From Methylobacterium terricola (GTDB lineage Bacteria > Pseudomonadota > Alphaproteobacteria > Rhizobiales > Beijerinckiaceae), in NCBI RefSeq assembly GCF_006151805.1, contig NZ_VDDA01000041.1, positions 1 through 32,751 on the forward strand: 32,751 nt of DNA, written 5' to 3'. Made by a program: the position numbers and the translations under genes. Below are positions 1 through 7,669 of the stretch, one piece after another. The notes beneath the pieces are model-generated. The model worked only from the letters and a program-made list of their open reading frames with translations, searched no databases and was not told where the DNA came from. How positions within the stretch are numbered: position 1 is the first letter of the stretch; each line of letters starts with the position of its first letter.

Positions 1-122
1 TCAACCGCGCCCGCCGCTTGCCCGTCCGCTACGAACGCCGCGCCGACATCTACGAGGCCTTCACGTTCCTGCAGGCAAGCCTCATCACCCTCCGCCAGAT
101 CAGGCGGTTCTGTTAGGCGCTC
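1..122 (+). mobile_element. 3' end of an IS5-family insertion sequence (partial)
   Basis: The window opens inside a transposase reading frame that stops at 114-116. Directly after it, GGCGCTC (116-122) is followed by TTA (123-125). Read inward from the right end, the element begins GAGCGCCTAACAG. The element at the other edge of the window (32630) begins GAGCCTGTTTGAC and is preceded by TTA. The shared GAGC tip and the flanking TTA fit the TNA target duplications of part of the IS5 family. The tips diverge after GAGC, so identity of the two elements cannot be claimed. The rest of this element lies outside the window. Confidence 0.7.
3..116 (+). CDS. IS5-family transposase, C-terminal 37 residues (partial)
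   Basis: Frame 3 encodes a tail that starts with residues NRARRLPVRYERRADIYEAF and ends in IRRFC before the TAG at 114-116. The RRLxVRYERRADI block is the usual C-terminal signature of IS5-family DDE transposases, close to the third acidic catalytic residue. Only this tail is visible, so completeness and activity cannot be judged. The stop lies within a few bases of the element end, as is common in compact IS5 elements. Confidence 0.75.
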   Translation, partial: NRARRLPVRYERRADIYEAFTFLQASLITLRQIRRFC

Positions 123-186
123 TTAATCGGCGTGGTCCCGAGAGGCCGGAGGAACCGGCCCCCACCGCGCCAGGAGGAGAAACGCG

Positions 187-3100
187 ATGGGCTCGCCCGC
201 GACCACCCCGTCCCTTCGGTCGGTCAGCCTCGACGACAAGTACGACCTCTCCCGCGACCAGGTCTTCGTCACCGGCACCCAGGCGGTGATCCGGATGCTG
301 CTGATGCAGCAGGCCCGCGACCGGGCGGCGGGGCTCAACACCGCGGGCTTCGTCTCAGGGTATCGCGGCTCGCCGATCGGCGGGCTCGACCAGAACCTGG
401 TACGGGCGAAGAAGGTCTTGGACCAGGCCGGAATCGTGTTCCAGCCCGGCCTCAACGAGGAGCTGGCCGCCACCGCGATCTGGGGCGCGCAGCAGGCCGA
501 GATCCGGGGCGAGGGCCGCTACGACGGCGTGTTCGGCCTCTGGTACGGCAAGGGCCCCGGCGTCGACCGCTCCGGCGACGTGTTTCGCCACGCCAACATG
601 GCCGGCACCGCGCGCCACGGCGGCGTGCTGGCGCTGATGGGCGACGACCACACGGCGGAATCCTCCACCGTCGCGCACCAGTCGGAGTTCCACTTCGTCG
701 ACGTGATGAGCCCGATCCTGAACCCGGCCGGGGTGCAGGAGATCCTCGATTACGGCCTCTACGGCTACGCGATGAGCCGCTATTGCGGCACCTGGGTCGC
801 CTTCAAGTGCGTGAAGGAGAACATCGAATCGACCGCGAGCGTCGATGCGCGCCTCGACCGGGTGAAGATCCACCTCCCCGACGACTTCCTGATGCCGCCG
901 GGCGGGCTCAACATCCGCACGCCGGACGGCATCCTGGAGCAGGAGGCGCGCCTCCAGGACTTCAAGCGCGACGCGATGATGGCCTTCGTGCGCGCCAACA
1001 CCCTCAACCGCATCGTGCTCTCGGGCGGGCGTCAGCCGAAGATCGGGATCATCACCGTCGGCAAGTCCTACCTCGACGTGCGCCAGGCGATGGACGACCT
1101 CGGCCTCGACGAGGTCAAGGCCAACGACATGGGCCTGCGGCTCTACAAGGTCGCCTGCCCGTGGCCGCTGTCGCGGCGCGAACTCGCCGAATTCGCGGAC
1201 GGCCTCGACCTCGTGATGGTGGTCGAGGAGAAGCGCTCGCTGATCGAGGTGCAGCTGCGCGAGGAGCTGTACGGATCGCGCCATCAGCCGGTCTGCATCG
1301 GCAAGCGCGACGAGCAGGGGAACTGGCTCTTCCCGGTGAAGGGCGCCCTCGATCCCAACGACATCGCGGTGGCGCTCGGCGAGCGCCTGCTGCGCTACCA
1401 CCGCAACGACGACCTCGCGGGCCGCGTCGCCCGCCTGAAAGGGGCGCAGGAGCGGCTGACCGCGACCGCCGACATCGCGGCGCGGATCCCGCATTTCTGC
1501 GCCGGCTGCCCGCACAATTCCTCCACCAAGGTGCCGGAGGGGATGCGGGCCTATGCGGGCATCGGCTGCCATTACATGGCGCAGTGGATGGACCGCGGCA
1601 CCGACGGCTTCACCCAGATGGGCGGCGAGGGCGCGAACTGGATCGGCGAGAACGCCTTCTCGAAGCGCGGCCACGTGTTCCAGAACCTCGGCGACGGCAC
1701 CTACAACCATTCGGGCTCGCTGGCGCTCCGCTGGGCCGTCGATACCGGCACGACGATCACCTACAAGATCCTGTTCAACGACGCGGTGGCGATGACCGGC
1801 GGCCAGCCGCACGAGGGCGGGCTGACCGTCGACCGCATCGCCGCGCAGGTGCGGGCGGAGGGCGTGGAGCGCATCGCCCTCGTCACCGACGAGCCGGACA
1901 AGTACCCGGCGACGGTGGCCTGGCCGCACGGTCTGACGATCCACCACCGCGACGAGTTGGATGGCGTGCAGCGCGAGCTCGCCGAGGTGCCGGGCGTCTC
2001 GGTGATGATCTACGACCAGACCTGCGCCTCCGAGAAGCGCCGCCGGCGCAAGCGCAACGCCTTCCCCGACCCCGACAAGCGGGTGATCATCAACGAGCTG
2101 GTCTGCGAGGGCTGCGGCGATTGCTCGGTGCAGTCGAACTGCGTCGCGGTGCAGCCGGTCGAGACCGAGTTCGGCCGCAAGCGCCGCATCGACCAGTCGG
2201 GCTGCAACAAGGACTTTTCCTGCGTGAAGGGCTTCTGCCCGTCCTTCGTGACGGTGCATGGCGCCAAGCCCCGCAGCAAGCCTGCCGGGATTCCGGTGGC
2301 GGCGAGCACCGAGGCACCGGATGCGGGCATCCCCGAGCCCGCGATTCCGGAGATCGCCGGCACCTACAACCTGATCGTCACCGGCGTCGGCGGCACCGGG
2401 GTGGTGACGATCGGGGCGATCCTCGGCATGGCGGCGCATCTCGAGGGCAAGGGCCTCGGGATGATCGACATGGCCGGCCTCGCCCAGAAGGGCGGCGCGG
2501 TGTTCAGCCACGTGCGCCTGGCCAACCGCCAGGAGGACATCCACGCGATCCGGGTCGGGGCCGGCGCCGCCGACCTCGTGCTCGGCTGCGACCTCGTGGT
2601 CAGCGGCAACCGCAAGGTGCTGTCGGCGATCGCGAAGGGCCGCACCCACCTCGTCGTCAACACCGCCGAGGTGATGCCGGGCGAGTTCACCCGCCGGCCC
2701 GACTTCTCCCTGCCGGCCGAGCGGATCAAGCGGGCGATCCGCGAGGCGGCTGGTACGGAGGCCGCCGACTTCACCGATGCTACGAGCCTCGCGGTCTCGG
2801 TGCTGGGCAATGCGCTCGCCGCCAACATGTTCATGCTGGGCTATGCCTGGCAGCGCGGGCGGGTGCCGCTGTCGCGCGACGCGCTCGTGACGGCGATCGC
2901 GCTCAACCGCGAGGCCGTGGCGATGAACCTCGCCGCCTTCGCCTGGGGCCGCCGCGCGGCGGCCGCCCCTGAGACGATGCGGGCGGTCGAGGCCCCGGCC
3001 CCGGAACGGGCGCCGGATCTCGACGGGGTGATCGCGACGCGCGTCGACTTCCTCACCGCCTACCAGGACGCGGCCTATGCCGACCGCTACGCGAAAGCCG

Positions 3101-3681
3101 TCGCGAGCCTGCGGGCGCGGGAAGCCGCCATCGTGCCCGGCCAGTCGGCGCTGGCGGACGCCGCCGCCCGCTCGCTGTTCCGGTTGATGGCCTACAAGGA
3201 CGAGTACGAGGTCGCCCGGCTCTACTCCGACGGCAGCTTCCAGGCGCAGGTTCAGCGCACCTTCGAGGGCGAGGGCCTGCGCTACGAGTTCCACCTCGCC
3301 CCGCCCTTGCTCGCCCGCCGCGACCCGGCGACCGGCCGGCCGCGCAAGATGAGCTTCGGGCCCTGGATGATGACGGCGTTCGGTGTCCTCGCCCGGATGA
3401 AGGCCCTGCGCGGCACCGCCCTCGATCCGTTCGGCTACACCCGGGAGCGGCGCGAGGAGCGGCGGCTGGTGCAGGACTTCGAGGCCCTGCTGGCGGAGAT
3501 CGCCCGGGATCTCACGCCCGCCAACCATGCGACGGCCGTGGGATTGGCCGGCCTGCCCCAGCGCATCCGCGGCTACGGGCCGGTGAAGGCGAAGAACCTG
3601 GAGGCGGTGCGGGAAGAGGAGGCGGCGCTGCTGGCGCGGTTCCGCAGCCGGGAGGCGCCGCTCGCGACGGCGGCGGAGTAG
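187..3681 (+). CDS. Indolepyruvate (aryl/branched 2-oxoacid) ferredoxin oxidoreductase, fused single-chain form
   Basis: This 1164-residue enzyme fuses the IorA-like and IorB-like parts of the thiamine-diphosphate 2-oxoacid:ferredoxin oxidoreductases. These oxidatively decarboxylate aryl or branched 2-oxoacids such as indolepyruvate or phenylpyruvate to acyl-CoA and reduce ferredoxin. In order it shows an N-terminal pyrimidine-binding-like domain; the TPP region with GCPHNSS (440-446) and GDGTYNHSG (502-510, GDG...N metal/TPP motif); a cluster-like cysteine set C640, C643, C646, C652, C673, C679 and C684; the gamma domain starting with the glycine-rich GVGGTGVV (733-740); and a C-terminal extension typical of the roughly 1150-residue proteobacterial form. 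The start is supported by AGGAGGAG about 7 bases upstream. Only about 60 bases separate it from the IS end, including a small hairpin at 144-160, so its original promoter may be lost or replaced by an IS-borne one. A terminator-like palindrome follows. Substrate is inferred from family only. Confidence 0.93.
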   Translation: MGSPATTPSLRSVSLDDKYDLSRDQVFVTGTQAVIRMLLMQQARDRAAGLNTAGFVSGYRGSPIGGLDQNLVRAKKVLDQAGIVFQPGLNEELAATAIWGAQQAEIRGEGRYDGVFGLWYGKGPGVDRSGDVFRHANMAGTARHGGVLALMGDDHTAESSTVAHQSEFHFVDVMSPILNPAGVQEILDYGLYGYAMSRYCGTWVAFKCVKENIESTASVDARLDRVKIHLPDDFLMPPGGLNIRTPDGILEQEARLQDFKRDAMMAFVRANTLNRIVLSGGRQPKIGIITVGKSYLDVRQAMDDLGLDEVKANDMGLRLYKVACPWPLSRRELAEFADGLDLVMVVEEKRSLIEVQLREELYGSRHQPVCIGKRDEQGNWLFPVKGALDPNDIAVALGERLLRYHRNDDLAGRVARLKGAQERLTATADIAARIPHFCAGCPHNSSTKVPEGMRAYAGIGCHYMAQWMDRGTDGFTQMGGEGANWIGENAFSKRGHVFQNLGDGTYNHSGSLALRWAVDTGTTITYKILFNDAVAMTGGQPHEGGLTVDRIAAQVRAEGVERIALVTDEPDKYPATVAWPHGLTIHHRDELDGVQRELAEVPGVSVMIYDQTCASEKRRRRKRNAFPDPDKRVIINELVCEGCGDCSVQSNCVAVQPVETEFGRKRRIDQSGCNKDFSCVKGFCPSFVTVHGAKPRSKPAGIPVAASTEAPDAGIPEPAIPEIAGTYNLIVTGVGGTGVVTIGAILGMAAHLEGKGLGMIDMAGLAQKGGAVFSHVRLANRQEDIHAIRVGAGAADLVLGCDLVVSGNRKVLSAIAKGRTHLVVNTAEVMPGEFTRRPDFSLPAERIKRAIREAAGTEAADFTDATSLAVSVLGNALAANMFMLGYAWQRGRVPLSRDALVTAIALNREAVAMNLAAFAWGRRAAAAPETMRAVEAPAPERAPDLDGVIATRVDFLTAYQDAAYADRYAKAVASLRAREAAIVPGQSALADAAARSLFRLMAYKDEYEVARLYSDGSFQAQVQRTFEGEGLRYEFHLAPPLLARRDPATGRPRKMSFGPWMMTAFGVLARMKALRGTALDPFGYTRERREERRLVQDFEALLAEIARDLTPANHATAVGLAGLPQRIRGYGPVKAKNLEAVREEEAALLARFRSREAPLATAAE

Positions 3682-3692
3682 AGCTCCCCGAC

Positions 3693-3721
3693 CTCCTCTC
3701 CCCGCCCGGCGGGGAGAGGAG
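3693..3721. terminator. Perfect 14-bp palindrome after the oxidoreductase, terminator-like
   Basis: The arm CTCCTCTCCCCGCC (3693-3706) is exactly complementary to GGCGGGGAGAGGAG (3708-3721) across one central base. On the + strand it is followed by AAAAA, so the U-run lies at the 3' side only if the hairpin is read on the minus strand. It sits 11 bases after the oxidoreductase stop. Such CTCTCCCCGCC/GGCGGGGAGAG palindromes are frequent dispersed intergenic elements in high-GC alphaproteobacteria, so it may be a repeat that also acts as a terminator. Confidence 0.55.
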
Positions 3722-3811
3722 AAAAACCCAGCGCCCTTCCCTCAATGGGTTTGCCCCTCCCCTTCTCCTCTGCCACTCCTGGCACCCGCCACCCCAACAG
3801 GAGCACCCGGC

Positions 3812-4663
3812 ATGAAGGACTTCCCGGCCGCCTATCAGGTCAACGAGGGCTCGGCCCTGTCGGTCGATCGGCCGTTCTACGAGCGGATCGCCGCCGAGAC
3901 CGGCGGGCGCACCCTGGTCGATGCGTTCACCATCCCGATCCGCACCGGGCGGGCCTGGAGCGTGCCGGCGGGCCACGTCTTCCGCGTCGTCGCGCCGGTG
4001 GGGCCGCAGGTCGGCGATCTCAACATCTGGAACCGGCACGACCCGCGCGAGCGGCTATGGGCGGCGCGCACCCGGCAGCTCCAGGGCGCCCACGTCACGA
4101 CCCATGACCGGCTGTGGTCGACCCTGCCGTTCCTGCGCCCGCTCGTCACCATCACGGCCGACAGCTTGAGCCATTACGGCACCGACGAGTATGGCGGCCG
4201 GGTCCACGACCTGCTGGGAACCCGCTGCGACCCCTACATCAACAAGCTCCTGACCGGCCAGGATTTCCATTTCCACTGCCACTCGAACCTGGTCCGCGCG
4301 GTGATGCCGTTCGGCCTGACCGAGTTCGACGTCCACGACGTGCTCAACGTGTTCCAGGTCACCGGCCTCAACCACGACGACATGTACTTCATGCGCGACT
4401 GCCCGGCGCAAGCCGGCGACTACCTGGAATTCTTCGCCGAGATCGACCTGCTCTGCGCCCTCTCGACCTGCCCGGGCGGCGACCTCTCGGTGCCGATGTG
4501 GGGGCCCGACGCCCGCGACCCGATCGACGTGTGCCGGCCGCTCGCCGTCGAGGTCTACCGGCTGGCGCCGGAGCTGACCGAGGGCTGGCAGAGCCCGAGC
4601 GTGGCGCCCTATCGCGGCCAGCACGGGCTCCACGCCGAAAAGGGTTGGTGGGACAAGGCCTAG
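3812..4663 (+). CDS. DUF1989 (urea carboxylase-associated family) protein
   Basis: This 283-residue protein has the DUF1989 fold markers: DLNIWN, VHDLLGTRCDPY, HCHSNL (H155-L160), the MPFGL segment, a DYLEFFAEIDLL strand block and STCPGGDLS with C220. The conserved Cys/His residues are presumed metal ligands by family analogy. Short DUF1989 proteins are partners of urea/guanidine carboxylases, and the paired CgiA/CgiB proteins act in carboxyguanidine deimination. No carboxylase, allophanate hydrolase or transporter of that route is nearby, so a role here is unknown. ACAGGAG lies 7-8 bases before the ATG. It follows the oxidoreductase after 130 bases and a terminator-like palindrome, so it is probably its own unit. 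Its stop overlaps the stop of the convergent gene by four bases. The family call is firm; the function is not. Confidence 0.85.
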   Translation: MKDFPAAYQVNEGSALSVDRPFYERIAAETGGRTLVDAFTIPIRTGRAWSVPAGHVFRVVAPVGPQVGDLNIWNRHDPRERLWAARTRQLQGAHVTTHDRLWSTLPFLRPLVTITADSLSHYGTDEYGGRVHDLLGTRCDPYINKLLTGQDFHFHCHSNLVRAVMPFGLTEFDVHDVLNVFQVTGLNHDDMYFMRDCPAQAGDYLEFFAEIDLLCALSTCPGGDLSVPMWGPDARDPIDVCRPLAVEVYRLAPELTEGWQSPSVAPYRGQHGLHAEKGWWDKA

Positions 4664-5415
4664 CGGAGCGGCAGAGCGAGACAGACCGCCACCAGGATCA
4701 CCGCGTAGGCGACCCGGCGGAACATCCGGTCGGAGGCGCGGTGAAAGCCGTGCGATCCGACCCAGAGCCCGAGCCCGTAGGGCAGCAGCAGCGGCAGGGC
4801 TTCCGCGAAGCGGGAGCCGGTCAGCACCCCGGTCGCCGTGAACACAATTCCCGAGACCAGGGTCGAGAGGCCGAAATAGGCCATCAGGTTGTCGCGGACC
4901 TGACGCGCCGAGGCGCGCTGGCTGGCGAGCCAGAACACGGCGAGCGGCATGCCGCCGAGCGCAGCGAACCCGCTCGCCAGCCCCGAGGCGCCGCCGGTGG
5001 CGAGCGAGAGCGGCAGCGACGGCTCCCCCTTGTAGCGCCAGCCCGAGACGAGCGCGGCGAGGGCCAGCAGGATCGCGCCCGCGGTGATCCAGCGGGTCAG
5101 CGCCGGATCGAGATGGGTGAGGAGCTGGACCCCGAGCGGCAGCAGCAGGGTGGAGCCGATCAGCAGCGGGACCACCTCGCGCCAGACCGCCCGCGGGGCG
5201 GAGCGCGCCCCGAACCACAGCGAGAACGGCGCGTCGACGACCCAGATCAGCCCGACCGCCGCCGCCGGCCCGACGGCGGCCGCCGCCACCGGCACGAACA
5301 CCATCGCGAAGCCGAAGCCGGTGAAGCCGCGCACCAGCCCGCCGACGAGCGCGGCGAGGAACAGGGTGGCGGCCCTCGCATCGAGGGGCAGGAGGGTGGC
5401 GGGATCGAGCGACAT
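4660..5415 (-). CDS. TSUP (TauE/SafE) family membrane transporter
   Basis: This 251-residue hydrophobic protein opens with LFLAALVGGLVRGFTGFGFA, the typical first TSUP repeat motif. Several more membrane segments follow, for example VFVPVAAAAVGPAAAVGLIW, LIGSTLLLPLGVQLLT and a C-terminal VAYAVILVAVCLALPL. A second repeat-like motif, GLASGFAALGGMPLAVFWLA, starts about halfway. Members export or exchange small organic or sulfur anions such as sulfite, sulfoacetate or taurine products at the inner membrane; the substrate here cannot be told. I chose the internal ATG at 5415 (MSLDPATLL) because it puts a short N-terminus before the first membrane span. A start at 5469 would add 18 unusual residues. 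It is convergent with and overlaps the DUF1989 gene by 4 bp, and divergent from ruvC. Confidence 0.85.
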   Translation of the reverse strand: MSLDPATLLPLDARAATLFLAALVGGLVRGFTGFGFAMVFVPVAAAAVGPAAAVGLIWVVDAPFSLWFGARSAPRAVWREVVPLLIGSTLLLPLGVQLLTHLDPALTRWITAGAILLALAALVSGWRYKGEPSLPLSLATGGASGLASGFAALGGMPLAVFWLASQRASARQVRDNLMAYFGLSTLVSGIVFTATGVLTGSRFAEALPLLLPYGLGLWVGSHGFHRASDRMFRRVAYAVILVAVCLALPLR

Positions 5416-5470
5416 ACCGTCACCACGCGCCCCACGGCCACGATTCGTCAAGGGTATCGGGTGCACCACT

Positions 5471-5485
5471 GTTCACGGAACGTCC
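5471..5485 (+). promoter_or_regulatory. Possible SOS (LexA-type) box upstream of ruvC
   Basis: GTTC (5471-5474), seven bases, then GTCC (5482-5485) differs by one base from the alphaproteobacterial LexA site GTTC-N7-GTTC. It lies 115 bases before the ruvC ATG in the only intergenic space upstream of it. SOS control of ruv genes is known in some alphaproteobacteria. One mismatch in an 8-base motif is weak evidence, and the same stretch also contains GTTC-N3-GAAC. Confidence 0.3.
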
Positions 5486-5599
5486 CGTGGTGGCGGTGCA
5501 GCCGTTTCCCGGCTACAAGGCCGCGCTCTTCGCGCCGGGACGGTTTCGGGGCATGATGCGGGCGCCGCCTGCACCGGGTGTAAGGAACTTCGAGCGGCG

Positions 5600-6157
5600 A
5601 TGAGCGACGTGATCCGTATCCTCGGCATCGATCCGGGCCTGCGCCGCACCGGCTGGGGCCTGATCACCGTCACGGGCACCCGCCTCGCCTTCGTGGCGAG
5701 CGGCACCGTGACGTCGAACGGCGACGACGACCTCGCCACCCGCCTGCGCACCCTGCACGAGGGACTGACCAAGGTCGTCGCCACGCTGCTGCCCGACGAG
5801 GCGGCGGTGGAGGAGACCTTCGTCAACAAGGACGCGCAGGCGACCCTGAAGCTCGGCCATGCCCGCGCGGTCGCCCTGCTGGTGCCCGCGCTCGCCGGCC
5901 TGCCGGTGGCGGAATACGCCGCCAACCTGGTGAAGAAGACCGTGGTCGGCGCCGGCCACGCCGAGAAGGACCAGGTCGGGGCCATGGTGCGCTTCCTCTT
6001 GCCGAAGGCCACCGCCGACACGGCGGACGCGGCGGACGCGCTGGCGATCGCCATCACCCATGCGAGTCACCGGGCGTCGCGAGCGCGGATGGCGGCCCAT
6101 GCGGCCGCGGCGGGGCCGGGCGCGGCGCGGATCGCGAAGGCGGTGGCGCGGGGCTAG
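5600..6157 (+). CDS. ruvC: Holliday junction resolvase RuvC
   Basis: This 185-residue endonuclease resolves Holliday junctions by paired symmetrical nicks, working with RuvAB during recombinational repair. All four acidic catalytic positions are present: D11 in GIDPGL, E71 in VEETF, and D143 and D146 in ADAADALAIAITH. The QATLKLGHARAV segment also matches the family. The start at 5600 gives the standard length (E. coli 173); the open frame extends far upstream but without family similarity. ruvC is usually followed by ruvA and ruvB in this class; here neither is within the window and the next gene is a small unknown. The C-terminus (last about 25 residues, Ala/Arg rich) is a lineage-type tail. 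A possible SOS box lies upstream. Confidence 0.95.
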   Translation: MSDVIRILGIDPGLRRTGWGLITVTGTRLAFVASGTVTSNGDDDLATRLRTLHEGLTKVVATLLPDEAAVEETFVNKDAQATLKLGHARAVALLVPALAGLPVAEYAANLVKKTVVGAGHAEKDQVGAMVRFLLPKATADTADAADALAIAITHASHRASRARMAAHAAAAGPGAARIAKAVARG

Positions 6158-6346
6158 GACGGGACCGGCGGCAGCACGCCGGCCTCCGCGTCGCGAACAC
6201 ACGAGATTGGAAGGCGGCCTGTTGCAAATCGATCTGTCGCCCGCCGACCTGTCGATGCCGCGCTCATCGCGTCGGTTCGGCCTGCGATAGTTTCCTACTC
6301 CCTTGCACAAGGCTGTATGGTGTCTGGAGGACAGGAGGCGTCGCCC

Positions 6347-6586
6347 ATGTCGAACCGCCGTGAATTGTACCAGAGCCCGAGTGGAGATTGCTGGTACCTC
6401 GGCCGTGAGCCGAGCAACGGGAGGGCATTCGTGATCCATCAGCCGAATGGCCCGTCCGGCGGCAAGCTCAGCCACATCGAGCTGGGAGCCTTCCTGAGCG
6501 ACGGATCGGGACGACCCGAGCAGCAAGCCTTGCTGCGCCTGATCGGCACCCTGGTCGACATTCCTCCCTACGCGGATCGCGCTTAG
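6347..6586 (+). CDS. Conserved small hypothetical protein
   Basis: This 79-residue protein of unknown function contains a short aromatic N-terminal part (SGDCWYLGRE), a FVIHQPNGPSGGKLSHIELG core and an LLRLIGTLV tail. Small proteins of this pattern recur in Rhizobiales genomes without an assigned role. No signal peptide or membrane segment is visible. The ATG at 6347 is preferred over an upstream ATG because ACAGGAGG lies about 8 bases before it. The gene stands alone, 189 bases after ruvC and convergent with the next gene. Confidence 0.7.
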   Translation: MSNRRELYQSPSGDCWYLGREPSNGRAFVIHQPNGPSGGKLSHIELGAFLSDGSGRPEQQALLRLIGTLVDIPPYADRA

Positions 6587-6607
6587 AGAACGAAACGCAC
6601 GCAACGC

Positions 6608-6844
6608 CTATAGGCGCAACGGGGCTTCGACCGACAACGGTTTCTCCACGTCCATATGATTCAGCAACTTGGCGATCATGGACACGGATGCATGGATTTG
6701 CAGCGCCTCTTCCAAGATGAGCTCTATCGCCAGCTGGCTTGGATGGTCAGCGTTCCACCATCGGCCCTTATCGATCGCCCTGAGCAACTGGCCCAAACAC
6801 GCATGATCTCGCGACATTTGGTCGATGATGTGCTTACTGTCCAC
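6608..6844 (-). CDS. Small hypothetical protein, predicted helical
   Basis: This 78-residue unknown protein (MDSKHIIDQMSRDHACLGQL...) is helical by composition, with heptad-like leucines and isoleucines (LAIELILEEALQIHASVSMI). The start is a GTG at 6844 with GGAGAG 7 bases upstream. Codon choice is less GC3-extreme than in the flanking metabolic genes, consistent with accessory DNA. It lies 17 bases downstream of the next minus-strand gene and may be co-transcribed with it. No family is recognised. Confidence 0.5.
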   Translation of the reverse strand: MDSKHIIDQMSRDHACLGQLLRAIDKGRWWNADHPSQLAIELILEEALQIHASVSMIAKLLNHMDVEKPLSVEAPLRL

Positions 6845-6861
6845 GACTTTCTCTCCATAGG

Positions 6862-7278
6862 CTAGATTCTGCTCCAGAACACAGATATGCGGCCGTACGA
6901 AAACTTCGCGAGAGAGTACAATTTTTCATGGCTTCGACCGTCGCCGGCGCTGCGCGCCCGATGCAAGCGGCCAGCAATCCGTTCCAACCTGCGCTCCTCC
7001 CGGGCAATCATGGGGATGATCTGACGAGCGCGACCATATACGGCATCTTGATTGAAGAATTTATCGGAGAGCGCCACTGCGGCGAATTCTTTGACAGTCC
7101 GCGCGTGAAGGTCATGGTAAGCGCTTATAAGACCCCATAGCCTGACATGATCACGCCCTTCGATGGCCTGTTCGATGCGCCACTGGATGATGCGGAGGCG
7201 AACAGAGACGAGCGCGATTCGGATGGCCGCCATGCCGCGCGCTCGGGGGCGTCGCCGTTGCGGGTAATCGGTGGGCAT
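6862..7278 (-). CDS. Hypothetical protein, basic and helical
   Basis: This 138-residue unknown protein is rich in arginine. It has a long helical core (IRIALVSVRLRIIQWRIEQA) and a second stretch with IIPMIAREERRLERIAGRLH. No recognised domain, signal peptide or clear membrane span was found. The ATG at 7278 is preferred because GGAGG sits 6 bases upstream; an ATG-like start at 7299 would lack this. It probably heads a two-gene minus-strand unit with the 6608-6844 gene. GC is visibly lower than in neighbours, and the promoter side faces the AT-rich 7279-7669 region. Confidence 0.5.
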   Translation of the reverse strand: MPTDYPQRRRPRARGMAAIRIALVSVRLRIIQWRIEQAIEGRDHVRLWGLISAYHDLHARTVKEFAAVALSDKFFNQDAVYGRARQIIPMIAREERRLERIAGRLHRARSAGDGRSHEKLYSLAKFSYGRISVFWSRI

Positions 7279-7375
7279 GAAACCCTCCGGCACGTTCACG
7301 GCAAGCTACCGTGAGCAAAACTGGAGATTGGCAGGCCGATCCATTATATCAATACCCGGCCTGAATTATTTGCGA

Positions 7376-7405
7376 TGCAATCATATAATACCATCATATG
7401 ATGCA
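7376..7405. repeat. AT-rich imperfect dyad in the 391-base intergenic region
   Basis: TGCAATCATAT (7376-7386) pairs with ATATGATGCA (7396-7405) with one bulged base. It sits within an AT-rich stretch (7330-7410) quite unlike its surroundings. The 7279-7669 gap otherwise holds no convincing gene: its open frames lack family content. It contains the divergent promoters of the minus-strand unknown gene and of the acyl-CoA operon. The dyad could be a regulator site for the leftward gene or an AT-rich relic. Confidence 0.35.
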
Positions 7406-7615
7406 CGACCGATTGCATCGATGATCCATCGACCGCGCTCATTCCATGCTCTCGAACCCGATCGTGGCTATAGCCCGGTCGAGGGCGGCGAGCCGCGTCC
7501 CCGTCGTGCCGACGGCCGTACAGGCTCCCCTGCGGACGCGGCCCCGGCGACGATGGGCCGGCTCACGGCGTCACCGGCGCGCCGTTCCGCCCGGCAGCGG
7601 GCGCAAGGTGCAGGC

Positions 7616-7645
7616 TTGTCTTAAAAAACGATCGTTCGTATAAAT
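7616..7645 (+). promoter_or_regulatory. Predicted sigma-70 promoter with palindromic operator, upstream of the acyl-CoA operon
   Basis: TTGTCT (7616-7621) and TATAAA (7639-7644) are separated by 17 bases. The spacer contains the perfect 10-bp palindrome AACGATCGTT (7627-7636), the position and symmetry expected for a TetR-type repressor site. The block AAAAAAC..TCG..CGTAT (7623-7641) recurs upstream of the ABC operon at 18657-18675. The start codon follows 25 bases after the -10, with AGGGAGGG as ribosome binding site. Confidence 0.6.
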
Positions 7646-7669
7646 GCGGAAAATCCAGGGAGGGCGCCG

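Noticed and set aside
132..2972. Long open frames parallel and antisense to the oxidoreductase, such as 132-2972 and 355-3528
   Set aside because: They are Arg/Pro/His-rich translations produced by high-GC DNA in other frames and lack family motifs; the frame 187-3681 carries all domain signatures.
7376..7405. The AT-rich dyad read as a possible replication or recombination site
   Set aside because: A single imperfect dyad without iterons, DnaA boxes or a nearby recombinase does not support that.
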